From assembly GCA_030151765.1 (NCBI GenBank), contig JASLCW010000414.1:1-9643 (forward strand): DNA of 9,643 nt, given 5' to 3'. The notes below the pieces were generated by a model. That model saw only the letters and a program-made list of their open reading frames with translations, was not told where the DNA came from and ran no database searches. A program made the position numbers and the translations under genes. Within the stretch, counting starts at the first letter, position 1, and each line of letters starts with the position of its first letter. This document shows positions 1-7,905 of the stretch, in pieces. This DNA is from Marmoricola sp. (GTDB lineage: Bacteria > Actinomycetota > Actinomycetes > Propionibacteriales > Nocardioidaceae).

Positions 1-1302
1 AACAGCCACTACGTGAAGAAGGTCGCCGACCCGCTCGACCCGATCACCTTCGTGCACAAGATCAACGTGCCGGTCTTCATGACCTGTCAGTTCGAGGACG
101 AGCAGACCGGTGGACACTGCCCGGCGCTCGTCTCGCACTTCACCGGGACCTCGAAGAAGTGGTTCACCTTCACCAACGGCGCGCACATCGACTCGCTCGA
201 TCCGGAGACCTTCACGAAGTGGTTCGACTTCCTGTCGATCTATGTCGCGAAGGAGACGCCACTGCTGAAGGCGCCGCTGATCAATCTGCTGTCGCCGATC
301 CTGTACGACGTCGCGATGGGGATCTCTCCCTCGGACCTGATGCTGCTGCCGGTCGACTCGATCGAGACGAGCGGTTCCTACGACGCGGCCAAGGCGGCCT
401 TCGAGAAGCAGCCCTCGGTCCGGGTGCTCTTCGACAACGGCGCCGGCACCGGCCCGAGCGGCCAGTTCCACGCCGGCGATCCGTACCCCGGCTACGAACA
501 CTCCTTCAGCACGCTCCCGGTCCCGGGCACCCGCGCGACCTCCTTCTATCTCGGCACGCACGGTCGCCTGATCGGTCACGCGAGCCGCAAGAAGCTGGTC
601 AACACGTACGTCGCCGCGCCCCGCAAGCGCCCCCTGAGTGACTTCAAGGCGGGCACCGAGACGGGTGGCCTGTGGGGCAATGCCTCGCAGTGGAAGTGGG
701 ACTGGAAGCAGGAGACCCGCGGCAACGCGGTGTCCTACCTGTCGGCTCCGCTGACCGCCAATGTCACGGCGGTCGGCGCCGGTTCGGTGGTGCTGTGGGT
801 GAAGTCGAATCGCAAGGACGTCGACTTCCAGGCGACGGTCAGCGAGGTCCACGCCGGCCACGAGACCTTCGTCCAGAACGGCTGGCTGCGCGGCAGCATG
901 CGGAAGCTGGCCAAGGGCACCGACAACATCTTCAAGCAGCGCAGCACGCTGCTCAATCCGGTGATCTCGATGTTGAAGAAGGACGCCCGCCCGCTGCCCA
1001 GGAAGAAGTACACGAAGATCGTGATCCCGCTGTACTACCAGGGTCACGCCTATCGGAAGGGCTCGCAGATCCGGATCACCATCTCGGCCCCGAACGGCAC
1101 CCAGCCGATCTGGTCGACGACGGCACCGAAGCCGGCCAAGGGCACCGCCAAGGTGTGGGTGGCTTCCTCGCGGAAGTACCCCTCGCGCCTGGTGCTCCCG
1201 GTGATCCCCGGCCTGAGCGTCGGCTCCGGCTTCCCCGCCTGCCCGAGCCTGCGCAACGAGCCCTGCCGCGGCTACGTCCCCTTCATCAACCGGGTGGGGT
1301 GA
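1..1302 (+). CDS. CocE/NonD-type alpha/beta hydrolase (peptidase S15 family), 5'-truncated by the window edge
   Basis: The reading frame is open from the first base, so the gene starts upstream and 433 C-terminal residues are visible. Residues about 20-75 resemble the end of the alpha/beta-hydrolase domain of CocE/PepX (peptidase S15) enzymes. The segment FEDE with Asp33 and the segment NGAHID with His62 are 29 residues apart, close to the Asp-His spacing of the cocaine esterase triad. The nucleophilic Ser motif (GxSYxG) would lie off-window. From about residue 240 to 410 comes a beta-rich segment (YLSAPL, VVLWVKSN, NGWLRGS, ITISAPNG) like the C-terminal jelly-roll domain of the family. These enzymes hydrolyse esters or X-Pro/acyl bonds; the substrate cannot be read from sequence. 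Secretion cannot be judged because the N terminus is missing. The stop at 1300-1302 is 3 bp from the convergent stop of the next gene. Confidence 0.85.
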   Translation, partial: NSHYVKKVADPLDPITFVHKINVPVFMTCQFEDEQTGGHCPALVSHFTGTSKKWFTFTNGAHIDSLDPETFTKWFDFLSIYVAKETPLLKAPLINLLSPILYDVAMGISPSDLMLLPVDSIETSGSYDAAKAAFEKQPSVRVLFDNGAGTGPSGQFHAGDPYPGYEHSFSTLPVPGTRATSFYLGTHGRLIGHASRKKLVNTYVAAPRKRPLSDFKAGTETGGLWGNASQWKWDWKQETRGNAVSYLSAPLTANVTAVGAGSVVLWVKSNRKDVDFQATVSEVHAGHETFVQNGWLRGSMRKLAKGTDNIFKQRSTLLNPVISMLKKDARPLPRKKYTKIVIPLYYQGHAYRKGSQIRITISAPNGTQPIWSTTAPKPAKGTAKVWVASSRKYPSRLVLPVIPGLSVGSGFPACPSLRNEPCRGYVPFINRVG

Positions 1303-1329
1303 GTCTCAGGCGCCTGGCCGGTCCACCCG
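1291..1329. terminator. Nested stem-loop over convergent stops, candidate bidirectional terminator
   Basis: CGGGTGG at 1291-1297 pairs perfectly with CCACCCG at 1323-1329. The enclosed loop contains a second perfect palindrome, CAGGCGCCTG, at 1307-1316. The structure spans the stop codons of the rightward hydrolase (1300-1302) and the leftward YjbR-like gene (1306-1308), the expected site of a shared terminator. There is no T-run on either side, so intrinsic termination is not proven, although actinobacterial terminators often lack a U-tract. Both arms partly lie in coding sequence. Confidence 0.35.
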
Positions 1330-1677
1330 ATCGGCCAGGTGCTGCGGCGCCTGCACGCAGTAGGAATCGGTGAGCAGCTCGGCGAGCTCGGTCCAGTCGG
1401 TGTCCTCGTCGAGCAGCATCCCGGCGACGTTGTGCCCCCAGGAGGCCCGGAAATAGGGCGTGCCGAGGTGCTCCAGCGCCATCAGCTCGCTGGGCTCCGC
1501 GCGGAAGGTGATCCGGTAGCGACCGTCCTCTCCGCCGAAGACGTGCGCCACGGTCGCCTGGCCGATCCGCCAGCGCACCCCGACCCAGGCGGCCTCCTCC
1601 TGGCATTCGGGGAAGGCCGCGCAGATCTCGCCGAGTCGGTGGATCCAGGCGAGGGGGACTTCGGGACGTTCGGGCAC
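1306..1677 (-). CDS. MmcQ/YjbR (DUF419) family protein
   Basis: This 123-residue protein has the usual length and pattern of the MmcQ/YjbR family. An N-terminal helix (WIHRLGEICAAFPE) is followed by a strand-rich centre (WVGVRWRIGQATVAHVFGG, YRITFRAEPSE), then a GHNVAGMLLDED segment and the closing DWTELAELLTDSY helix. The fold is a compact double-wing-like alpha/beta structure often annotated as DNA-binding, but no defined biochemical role is established for most members. The start is GTG at 1677-1675, with a GGAG two bases upstream, which is unusually close; no better in-frame start is visible. It lies 31 bp downstream of the XRE-cupin regulator on the same strand and is probably cotranscribed with it. 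Family assignment is fairly sure, function unknown. Confidence 0.8.
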   Translation of the reverse strand: MPERPEVPLAWIHRLGEICAAFPECQEEAAWVGVRWRIGQATVAHVFGGEDGRYRITFRAEPSELMALEHLGTPYFRASWGHNVAGMLLDEDTDWTELAELLTDSYCVQAPQHLADRVDRPGA

Positions 1678-1708
1678 GGCTCCAGCGTGCCACCCGCCAC
1701 CGACAGGG

Positions 1709-2299
1709 TCAGGAGCGTCCGCGGGCGCGCACGTGGGCGCGCTCGCCCTGACGACCGAAGAGGCTGAGGAATTCGGCGCCGTGGTCGTCGGCGGCGCCGA
1801 ACCAGTGCGGCGTGCGGGTGTCGAACTCGGCCGCCTCGCCGGCGCGCAGGACGAGGTCCTGGTCGCCGAGCAGCAGGCGCAGCCGTCCGTTGAGGACGTA
1901 GACCCATTCGTAGCCCTCGTGGGTCTGCAGTTCGGGCGGCGTACGACGCTTCTTCGGCGGGATCACCATCTTGTAGGCCTGGATCCCGCCCGGGCGACGG
2001 GTCAGCGGCAGGATCGTCATGCCGTGGGCCTGGACCGGTCGGAGATGGATCCGCGGATCGCCGGTAGGCGGTGCGTCGACCAGCTCGTCGAGGGTGACGC
2101 CGTAGGCCTTGGCGAGCGGGAGCAGCAGCTCCAGAGTGGGCCGGCGTTCGCCGGACTCGAGTCGCGACAGGGTGCTCACCGAGATGCCGGTGCGTTCCGA
2201 GACCGAGGCGAGCGTCGTCTCGCGCTGCTGCCGGAGCTCACGGAGGCGGCCGCCGACGCCGGCGAGTGTGTCGTCGATCTCTGCACCCATGACACCCAT
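1709..2299 (-). CDS. XRE-family transcriptional regulator with C-terminal cupin domain
   Basis: The protein has 196 residues from the ATG at 2299, or 193 from the ATG at 2290. Numbering from the second Met, residues 12-70 form a helix-turn-helix of the XRE/Cro type: LRELRQQRETTLASVSERTG, then SVSTLSRLESGERRPTLELL. Residues 105-175 form a cupin barrel, with His124, Glu128 and His162 in positions that often bind metal (THEGYEWVYVL, then G-E-A-A-E-F-D-T-R-T-P-H). Such proteins commonly sense a small ligand or metal through the cupin and repress or activate neighbouring genes. Neither start has a clear ribosome site. It faces the CPYC flavoprotein gene divergently across 81 bp and precedes the YjbR-like gene. 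The inverted repeat beginning 2 bp upstream of the outer ATG suggests autoregulation together with control of the divergent gene. Confidence 0.9.
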   Translation of the reverse strand: MGVMGAEIDDTLAGVGGRLRELRQQRETTLASVSERTGISVSTLSRLESGERRPTLELLLPLAKAYGVTLDELVDAPPTGDPRIHLRPVQAHGMTILPLTRRPGGIQAYKMVIPPKKRRTPPELQTHEGYEWVYVLNGRLRLLLGDQDLVLRAGEAAEFDTRTPHWFGAADDHGAEFLSLFGRQGERAHVRARGRS

Positions 2300-2300
2300 T

Positions 2301-2336
2301 TTGCCATACCGGCAATGAAGCTTGCCGTTTCTGCAT
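2301..2336. promoter_or_regulatory. Candidate operator: TTGCC-N5-GGCAA dyad plus degenerate second copy
   Basis: TTGCC at 2301-2305 and GGCAA at 2311-2315 form a perfect inverted repeat around ATACC. A second TTGCC at 2322-2326 is followed, with the same 5-base gap, by TGCAT at 2332-2336, which keeps only part of the right half-site. The two copies start 21 bp apart, two turns of the helix, so proteins bound to them would lie on the same face. The site sits between the divergent XRE-cupin regulator and the flavoprotein gene, immediately next to the regulator's outer ATG. That it is bound by this regulator is inference. Confidence 0.5.
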
Positions 2337-2367
2337 GCGTCGCCGCATCGTGGTCGCAGACGACAGA

Positions 2368-2375
2368 GAAGGAGA
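2368..2375 (+). promoter_or_regulatory. Strong ribosome binding site fixing the flavoprotein start
   Basis: The sequence GAAGGAGA ends five bases before the ATG at 2381. It decides the start of the flavoprotein: the same frame is open upstream to about 1733, but that upstream part is antisense to the XRE-cupin gene and has no homology-like features, whereas a canonical Rossmann motif begins five residues after this ATG. Confidence 0.8.
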
Positions 2376-2380
2376 TCGGC

Positions 2381-3328
2381 ATGAACGAGTACGACGCCAT
2401 CGTGATCGGTGGTGGGGCCGCCGGCCTCAACGGCGCCCTGATGCTGGCGAGGTCGCGTCGACGGGTCCTCGTGATCGACAGCGGCGAACCGCGCAACGCG
2501 CCCGCCCACGGCGTACACGGACTGCTCGGTCATGACGGGCTCCCGCCGGCCGAACTGCTGGCCCGGGGGCGCGCCGAGGTGACCGGGTACGGCGGCGAGA
2601 TCCGCCAGGGCGAGGTGATCGCGGCGCGGCCGGACGGCGACGGCTTCGTCGTCGAGACGGCGGCAGGTGAGCGGCTGACCGCTCGGCGGCTCCTGGTCAC
2701 CACGGGCCTGGTCGACGAGCTGCCCGACGTACCCGGACTGCGCGAGCGCTGGGGGCGCGACGTGCTGCACTGCCCCTATTGCCATGGTTGGGAGGTCCGC
2801 GACCAGGCGATCGGCATCCTGGCGACCGGGCCGATGTCGGTGCACCAGGCGCTGCTCTTCTCCCAACTCAGCGACGACATCGTGCTCTTCCGCAACGGGA
2901 TCGACATCCCCGAGGACCAGCTCGCCCGTGCCGCCGCCCGTGGTGTCGCGGTGGTTGACGGCGAGGTGACCGGCATCGAGGTCGCCGACGACCGGCTGAG
3001 CGGGGTCCGGCTCGCGGACGGCCGGGTGATCGCCCGCGAGGCCGTCGCCGTCGCGACCCGCATGATCGCGCGCACCCGATTCCTGGCGGACCTGGGTGTG
3101 GAGATCGAGGAACACCCGTCCGGCATGGGCGTGCACGTACCCGTCGGCCAGGCCGGCGCGACGAATGTCCCGGGCGTCTGGGCGGCCGGGAATGTCGCCG
3201 ACATCTCCGCCCAGGTCGGCGCCTCCGCGGCGGCAGGCGCGCTGGCCGGCGCCGTCATCAACGCCGACCTCGTCAACGAAGAGGTCGACCGGGCCCTGGC
3301 CGCGGCTCCGTCGGCAGCCGCCGGATGA
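2381..3328 (+). CDS. Thioredoxin-reductase-like FAD/NAD(P)-dependent oxidoreductase with CPYC dithiol
   Basis: This 315-residue protein has the two-dinucleotide-fold plan and size of low-molecular-weight thioredoxin reductases. IVIGGGAAG (residues 7-15) is the FAD-binding Rossmann turn. C131-P-Y-C134, followed by HGWE, is the redox dithiol, at nearly the same place as Cys135/Cys138 of E. coli TrxB. The NADP-domain loop is LATGPMSVHQA rather than GGGDSA. GVWAAGNVAD near residue 265 is the closing FAD contact. CPYCHG plus this loop marks the subgroup that includes GliT/HlmI-like disulfide oxidases and many uncharacterised actinobacterial proteins, so reduction of standard thioredoxin should not be assumed. 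No thioredoxin gene or dithiolopyrrolone/gliotoxin-type cluster is present. It is divergent from the XRE-cupin gene, its likely regulator. Its last 56 bp overlap the convergent carrier gene. Confidence 0.9.
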   Translation: MNEYDAIVIGGGAAGLNGALMLARSRRRVLVIDSGEPRNAPAHGVHGLLGHDGLPPAELLARGRAEVTGYGGEIRQGEVIAARPDGDGFVVETAAGERLTARRLLVTTGLVDELPDVPGLRERWGRDVLHCPYCHGWEVRDQAIGILATGPMSVHQALLFSQLSDDIVLFRNGIDIPEDQLARAAARGVAVVDGEVTGIEVADDRLSGVRLADGRVIAREAVAVATRMIARTRFLADLGVEIEEHPSGMGVHVPVGQAGATNVPGVWAAGNVADISAQVGASAAAGALAGAVINADLVNEEVDRALAAAPSAAAG

Positions 3329-4346
3329 GTCGCTCGAGGCCCATCACGAGTACGACGAGCCACGCGACGACCGCGACATCGAGTCCGACCACACCGACGT
3401 CGTGCAGCCAGGGCAGTCGATCGGTTCGGGCAAGGGTGAGGCTCGCGACGGCGTACATGCCCAGGGGGAAGACGATCGACCACAGCTCGGTGGAATAGCG
3501 GAACGGGATCCGATGCGTGATGTGCCGCCACCAGCCCGTCGCGAGCAGCATCGGCACCAGCCACGAGGCGAGGATCCAGGCGCACACCGAGCCGGCGCGG
3601 ACCAGCTCGCGGGCGATGTCGCCGTACGGCCCGGGCGGCAGGCGGGCGACCTCGCTGCCGGCGACCGAGGTGATCGCGGCCGCACCCATCGCGATCCAGT
3701 ACGGCGGCGCCAGGTCGGTGGCGGCGATGCCCTGTGTGGCCGCGCGGATGACGACCAGCACGCAGCACAGGAAGTAGAGGAAGACCCCGACGACCCAGGC
3801 GGTGAGGGCGATCAGCGACAGAACCTCGTGGGGTCGCTGCCGTGCGAGGACGGCCGCCGCGACCGCGATCGACTGCGCGCCGACCGCCCACATGAACCAG
3901 ACGCCGTTGATGCTGCCGGCGAGGTTCGCGCCCGGGTCGAGGCGGGTGGTCCAGGGCAGCGCATAGCCCCGGAGCAGCCAGAGGCAGGCGGTCACCGCGA
4001 GCAGCACCGACGCGATCGTGAAGTGCTGCCCGGCAAGCCGGACCGCGAGCACATTGCCGGCGGCCACGAAGGTGTAGAAGCCGAAGCCCCGCTCGGGACG
4101 GGTGAAATCCTCGGCGAGCGCGTCCCGGTGCGAGACCAGGCGCCAGCCATTCGCCAGGACGAGTACGACGAAGGCGGCCGCGGTGATCGCGAGGAGCAGC
4201 CGGGACAGCAGGTCGACGTGCTGGGAGTGCAGCCCGATCGAGACGATGCCGGTCGCCATCACCATGGCGAAGGCACCCGGCGGCAGCGTCCGCACGAGGT
4301 CATGCAGCCGCGCACCCGTTCCAGGCCCGCGAGACCACTCGTGCAT
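3273..4346 (-). CDS. TDT-family (TehA/Mae1/SLAC1-like) membrane transporter
   Basis: The protein has 357 residues and about ten hydrophobic segments, roughly at 22-38, 44-66, 88-104, 110-128, 145-167, 174-197, 210-228, 245-268, 290-305 and 320-341, matching the ten-helix plan of the tellurite-resistance/dicarboxylate transporter family. Typical signatures are PPGAFAMVMATGIVSIG in helix 1 and WSIVFPLGMYAVAS in helix 9. Family members move C4-dicarboxylates, sulfite or small anions. The 'tellurite resistance' label reflects E. coli TehA overexpression and is not evidence for tellurite here. The ATG at 4346 has GGAGG only one base upstream, so a slightly later start is possible. The gene is divergent, 29 bp from the FAD-binding dehydrogenase, and its C-terminal Pro/Arg-rich tail is encoded in the 56-bp overlap with the flavoprotein gene. 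Confidence 0.88.
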   Translation of the reverse strand: MHEWSRGPGTGARLHDLVRTLPPGAFAMVMATGIVSIGLHSQHVDLLSRLLLAITAAAFVVLVLANGWRLVSHRDALAEDFTRPERGFGFYTFVAAGNVLAVRLAGQHFTIASVLLAVTACLWLLRGYALPWTTRLDPGANLAGSINGVWFMWAVGAQSIAVAAAVLARQRPHEVLSLIALTAWVVGVFLYFLCCVLVVIRAATQGIAATDLAPPYWIAMGAAAITSVAGSEVARLPPGPYGDIARELVRAGSVCAWILASWLVPMLLATGWWRHITHRIPFRYSTELWSIVFPLGMYAVASLTLARTDRLPWLHDVGVVGLDVAVVAWLVVLVMGLERLIRRLPTEPRPGPGRPLR

Positions 4347-4363
4347 GCCTCCATCTTGCCCGG

Positions 4364-4369
4364 TAACTT
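4364..4369 (+). promoter_or_regulatory. -10 element for a predicted leaderless transcript
   Basis: TAACTT matches the actinobacterial TANNNT -10 pattern and ends six bases before the ATG at 4376, so transcription would begin at or next to the A of the start codon. No Shine-Dalgarno sequence precedes this ATG (the bases are TCCCTC), which fits leaderless translation. No convincing -35 is visible; the region where it would lie contains the 5' end of the opposite gene. Confidence 0.5.
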
Positions 4370-4375
4370 TCCCTC

Positions 4376-6036
<1,661 letters not shown>

Positions 6037-6040
<4 letters not shown>

Positions 6041-6825
6041 GGACCGCGCTGGTCACCGGCGCCTCGTCGGGGATCGGGAAGGCGACCGCGGAGCTCCTGG
6101 TGGCGAAGGGCTATCGCGTTCTCGGCACCAGTCGTGACGCGGCGACGGTGGCGGACCCGGTCCCGGGAGTCGAGTACCTGTCCCTCGATCTCGGCTCGCT
6201 GGAGAGCATCGAGGCTCTCGGGTCATCGCTCGGCGAGATCGACGTACTGGTGAACAACGCGGGCGAGTCGCAGACCGGGCCGCTGGAGGAGCTGCCCTGG
6301 GAAGGGCTGCAGCGACTCTTCGACTGCAATGTCCTCGGTCCCGTCCGGCTGACCCAGCTGGTCCTTCCGGGCATGCGCGCTCGGGGATACGGGCGCGTGG
6401 TCATGATCGGCTCGATGCAGGCCAGCTTCCCGCTCGCCTTCCGGTCCTCGTACGGCGCGAGCAAGGCGGCGATCAAGGGCTTCGCCGACGCGGCCCGCCT
6501 CGAGACCCGCCCGTACGGAGTCGAGTTCACGACCGTGGAACCCGGGTCGATCCGCACCGGCATCAGCCAGCGGAGGTCGAAGTACGTCGGGGCCGACTCG
6601 CCGTACCGGCAGGGTCATGACCGGGTCGTCGCGGCGCTCGATGCCAATGAGGCCACGGGCGTCCCGGCCGAGAAGGTCGCCGAGGTGATCGTCGGCGCGA
6701 TCGAGGCCGATCGCCCCAAGCGGCTCTACGCGATCGGGAGCAATGCGCCCGTCGTCTTCACCTTCCGCCGGCTCGCCTCGCGCGAACTCGCCGAGAAGAT
6801 CATGGCCCGCAAGCACCGGGTCTGA
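6037..6825 (+). CDS. Classical short-chain dehydrogenase/reductase, probably NADP-dependent
   Basis: The 262-residue protein is a textbook classical SDR: TGASSGIG at residues 7-14, Asp51 after strand 3, NNAG at 73-76, and the catalytic tetrad Asn98, Ser126, Tyr139 and Lys143 (YGASK). Arg33 at the end of strand 2 (GTSRD) suggests NADP(H) rather than NAD(H). The P-G-S-I-R-T-G stretch around 180 is the usual post-catalytic loop. The start is GTG at 6037, whose last bases form the TGA stop of the upstream dehydrogenase (GTGA, 4-bp overlap); the G-rich GGGGCGG upstream can serve as ribosome site. The frame is open further upstream, but that part lacks any SDR features and shadows the dehydrogenase. 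It likely interconverts an alcohol and ketone in the same pathway as the flavoprotein; the substrate is unknown. Confidence 0.92.
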
Positions 6826-6852
6826 GTCTTCCGATCCTCCCCTCGCGGGTGC

Positions 6853-6865
6853 ACACTCGAAGTGT
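6853..6865. repeat. Short dyad in the leader of the hemerythrin-like gene
   Basis: ACACT (6853-6857) and AGTGT (6861-6865) are inverted around CGA, within the 55-bp gap upstream of the hemerythrin-like gene and five bases before its ribosome site. CACACT at 6852-6857 could also serve as a weak -10 element, with no good -35. Nothing else is visible in this gap. Confidence 0.3.
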
Positions 6866-6869
6866 CACC

Positions 6870-6874
6870 GGAGG
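6870..6874 (+). promoter_or_regulatory. Ribosome binding site deciding the hemerythrin-like start
   Basis: GGAGG lies six bases before the ATG at 6881. The frame is open upstream to 6743, but that part overlaps the SDR gene in another frame; the spacing and strength of this site support 6881 as the true start. Confidence 0.75.
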
Positions 6875-6880
6875 TGCATC

Positions 6881-7531
6881 ATGCACGGAATCCTCGACGT
6901 CACCATCGACGCGACACAAGACATTCTCCGCGAGCGCCTGGCGCAGGCGCGGACCGACCTGGGCCAGCACAAGGCCCGCGACGAGTACGCGCACCTGGAC
7001 ACCTTCATGGCCAGCACTTCCCGCCATCTGGCGGCGCTCAGTGCGGCCCTGTTGCCCCGGGCTCGCCAGCACGACCGGGAGCTGGTCGACCAGTTCATCG
7101 CCCAGTCGCGACGGCTCGAACTCACCCTCGCGCTGACGAAGGCGAAACTGTACGGCGGCGCCCACGCGGCTCATGCCACTTGGCAACGGGTGTGGACCGA
7201 TCTCGACCGCGAGTTCGAGGCCACGATGATGCTCGAGTCGCGCATCGTCGCGCGCCTGGTCGGTCGGCTCGAGCCGGAGGAGATGGACGGGCTGGCCCTG
7301 CGCCTGCATCGCGCGGAGCTGCATGCCCCCACCCGCCCCCACCCCTATGCGCCGCACGCCGGTGTCACCGGCCGGATGTCCCGCCGGATGCTGGCCACGG
7401 TCGACCGCTTCTGGGACACCGCGGAGGGGCGCAACATCCCGGAGCCGCCGCACCCGCACGACCACAGTCATGACGGCCTGATCACCCACTACCTGCTCGC
7501 CGACGTGGACCCGGAGGAGGACGGGGCATAA
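6881..7531 (+). CDS. Hemerythrin-like (HHE) domain protein with His-rich tail
   Basis: The 216-residue, mostly helical protein resembles actinobacterial hemerythrin-like proteins. An N-terminal His/Glu-rich helix (QHKARDEYAHLDTFMASTSR, 29-48) precedes a helical middle. The second half has EFEATMMLESRIVARL (111-126) and the characteristic APTRPHPYAPH (149-159), followed by VDRFWD. Hemerythrin domains bind a di-iron centre and sense or store O2, NO or iron. I cannot assign all metal ligands with confidence, because the usual HxxxE/HxxxH pattern is not plain; candidates are His30, His49, Glu119 and His143. Near the C terminus, PHPHDHSHD (residues 190-198) forms a small His cluster that may bind metal. 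A TPR gene follows within 40 bp on the same strand. The family call is by pattern memory and moderately sure. Confidence 0.65.
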   Translation: MHGILDVTIDATQDILRERLAQARTDLGQHKARDEYAHLDTFMASTSRHLAALSAALLPRARQHDRELVDQFIAQSRRLELTLALTKAKLYGGAHAAHATWQRVWTDLDREFEATMMLESRIVARLVGRLEPEEMDGLALRLHRAELHAPTRPHPYAPHAGVTGRMSRRMLATVDRFWDTAEGRNIPEPPHPHDHSHDGLITHYLLADVDPEEDGA

Positions 7532-7544
7532 GCCGGTGGTCGTT

Positions 7545-7558
7545 GTGGTTTCAACCAC
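7545..7558. repeat. Inverted repeat upstream of the TPR gene
   Basis: GTGGTT (7545-7550) and AACCAC (7553-7558) are perfect inverted arms around TC, in the 40-bp gap between the hemerythrin-like and TPR genes, just before a cluster of three in-frame ATG codons. As RNA the two-base loop is too tight for the full stem, so a DNA-binding site or simple coincidence is as likely as a hairpin. There is no T-run after it, so it is not an obvious terminator. Confidence 0.35.
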
Positions 7559-7571
7559 CATGATGGGAACG

Positions 7572-7895
7572 ATGTACGACCGCTACCGGCTCGCCGCGGA
7601 CTACTTCGAGCAGCGCGACTATCTGCGCGCCGCCGAACTGCTCGAAGGCGTGATCGCGGAGGCCGGGGACGACGTGGCGCACGGTCTGACCGATGCCCGG
7701 CTGCTGCTGGCCCGTTCGTACTATCACTCGGCCCGTCTGGGGCGTGCCGAGACCGAGCTCCGGGGCCTCATGGAGCAGGACCCGGGCGACGGCTACGCCA
7801 CCCTGCTCCTGGGCCGGACCCTGCAGCGGCTCTCCCGTCCGGACGAGGCCCGGGGACTGCTCAACCGTGCCGAGGCGATGGGCTCCTCCGCCTGA
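7572..7895 (+). CDS. Small tetratricopeptide repeat protein
   Basis: The protein has 107 residues from ATG 7572. It contains two to three TPR-like helical pairs: YRLAADYFEQRDYLRAAELL (5-24), then LLLARSYYHSARLGRAETEL (about 45-64), then ATLLLGRTLQRLSRPDEARG (about 75-94), each with the small-residue and aromatic spacing of TPR units. Such proteins act as protein-binding scaffolds; no catalytic domain is present and no partner can be named. Other in-frame starts are GTG 7536, ATG 7560 and ATG 7563. I prefer 7572 because MYDRYRLAADYF begins the first repeat directly and a weak GGGA lies three bases upstream, but the start is uncertain. It is probably cotranscribed with the hemerythrin-like gene and ends 10 bp from the convergent SDR stop. 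Confidence 0.82.
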   Translation: MYDRYRLAADYFEQRDYLRAAELLEGVIAEAGDDVAHGLTDARLLLARSYYHSARLGRAETELRGLMEQDPGDGYATLLLGRTLQRLSRPDEARGLLNRAEAMGSSA

Positions 7896-7901
7896 TCAGG
7901 C
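7890..7901. repeat. Perfect 12-bp palindrome between convergent genes
   Basis: GCCTGATCAGGC is perfectly self-complementary and includes the TGA stop of the TPR gene, four bases from the stop of the convergent SDR gene. As RNA it could form a four-pair stem with a GATC loop. No T-run follows on either strand, so a terminator role is only suggested by position. Confidence 0.3.
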
Positions 7902-7905
7902 TCGT

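Noticed and set aside
1733..2380. Upstream in-frame extension of the CPYC flavoprotein.
   Set aside because: It is antisense to the XRE-cupin gene, and a strong ribosome site with the Rossmann motif fixes the start at 2381.
2300..3136. Upstream in-frame extension of the XRE-cupin regulator to 475 codons.
   Set aside because: The extension is antisense to the flavoprotein and low in complexity; the helix-turn-helix begins right after the ATG near 2290-2299.
3273..4346. Naming the TDT carrier a tellurite-resistance determinant.
   Set aside because: The family mostly transports dicarboxylates, sulfite and other anions; there is no tehB-like or ter gene nearby.
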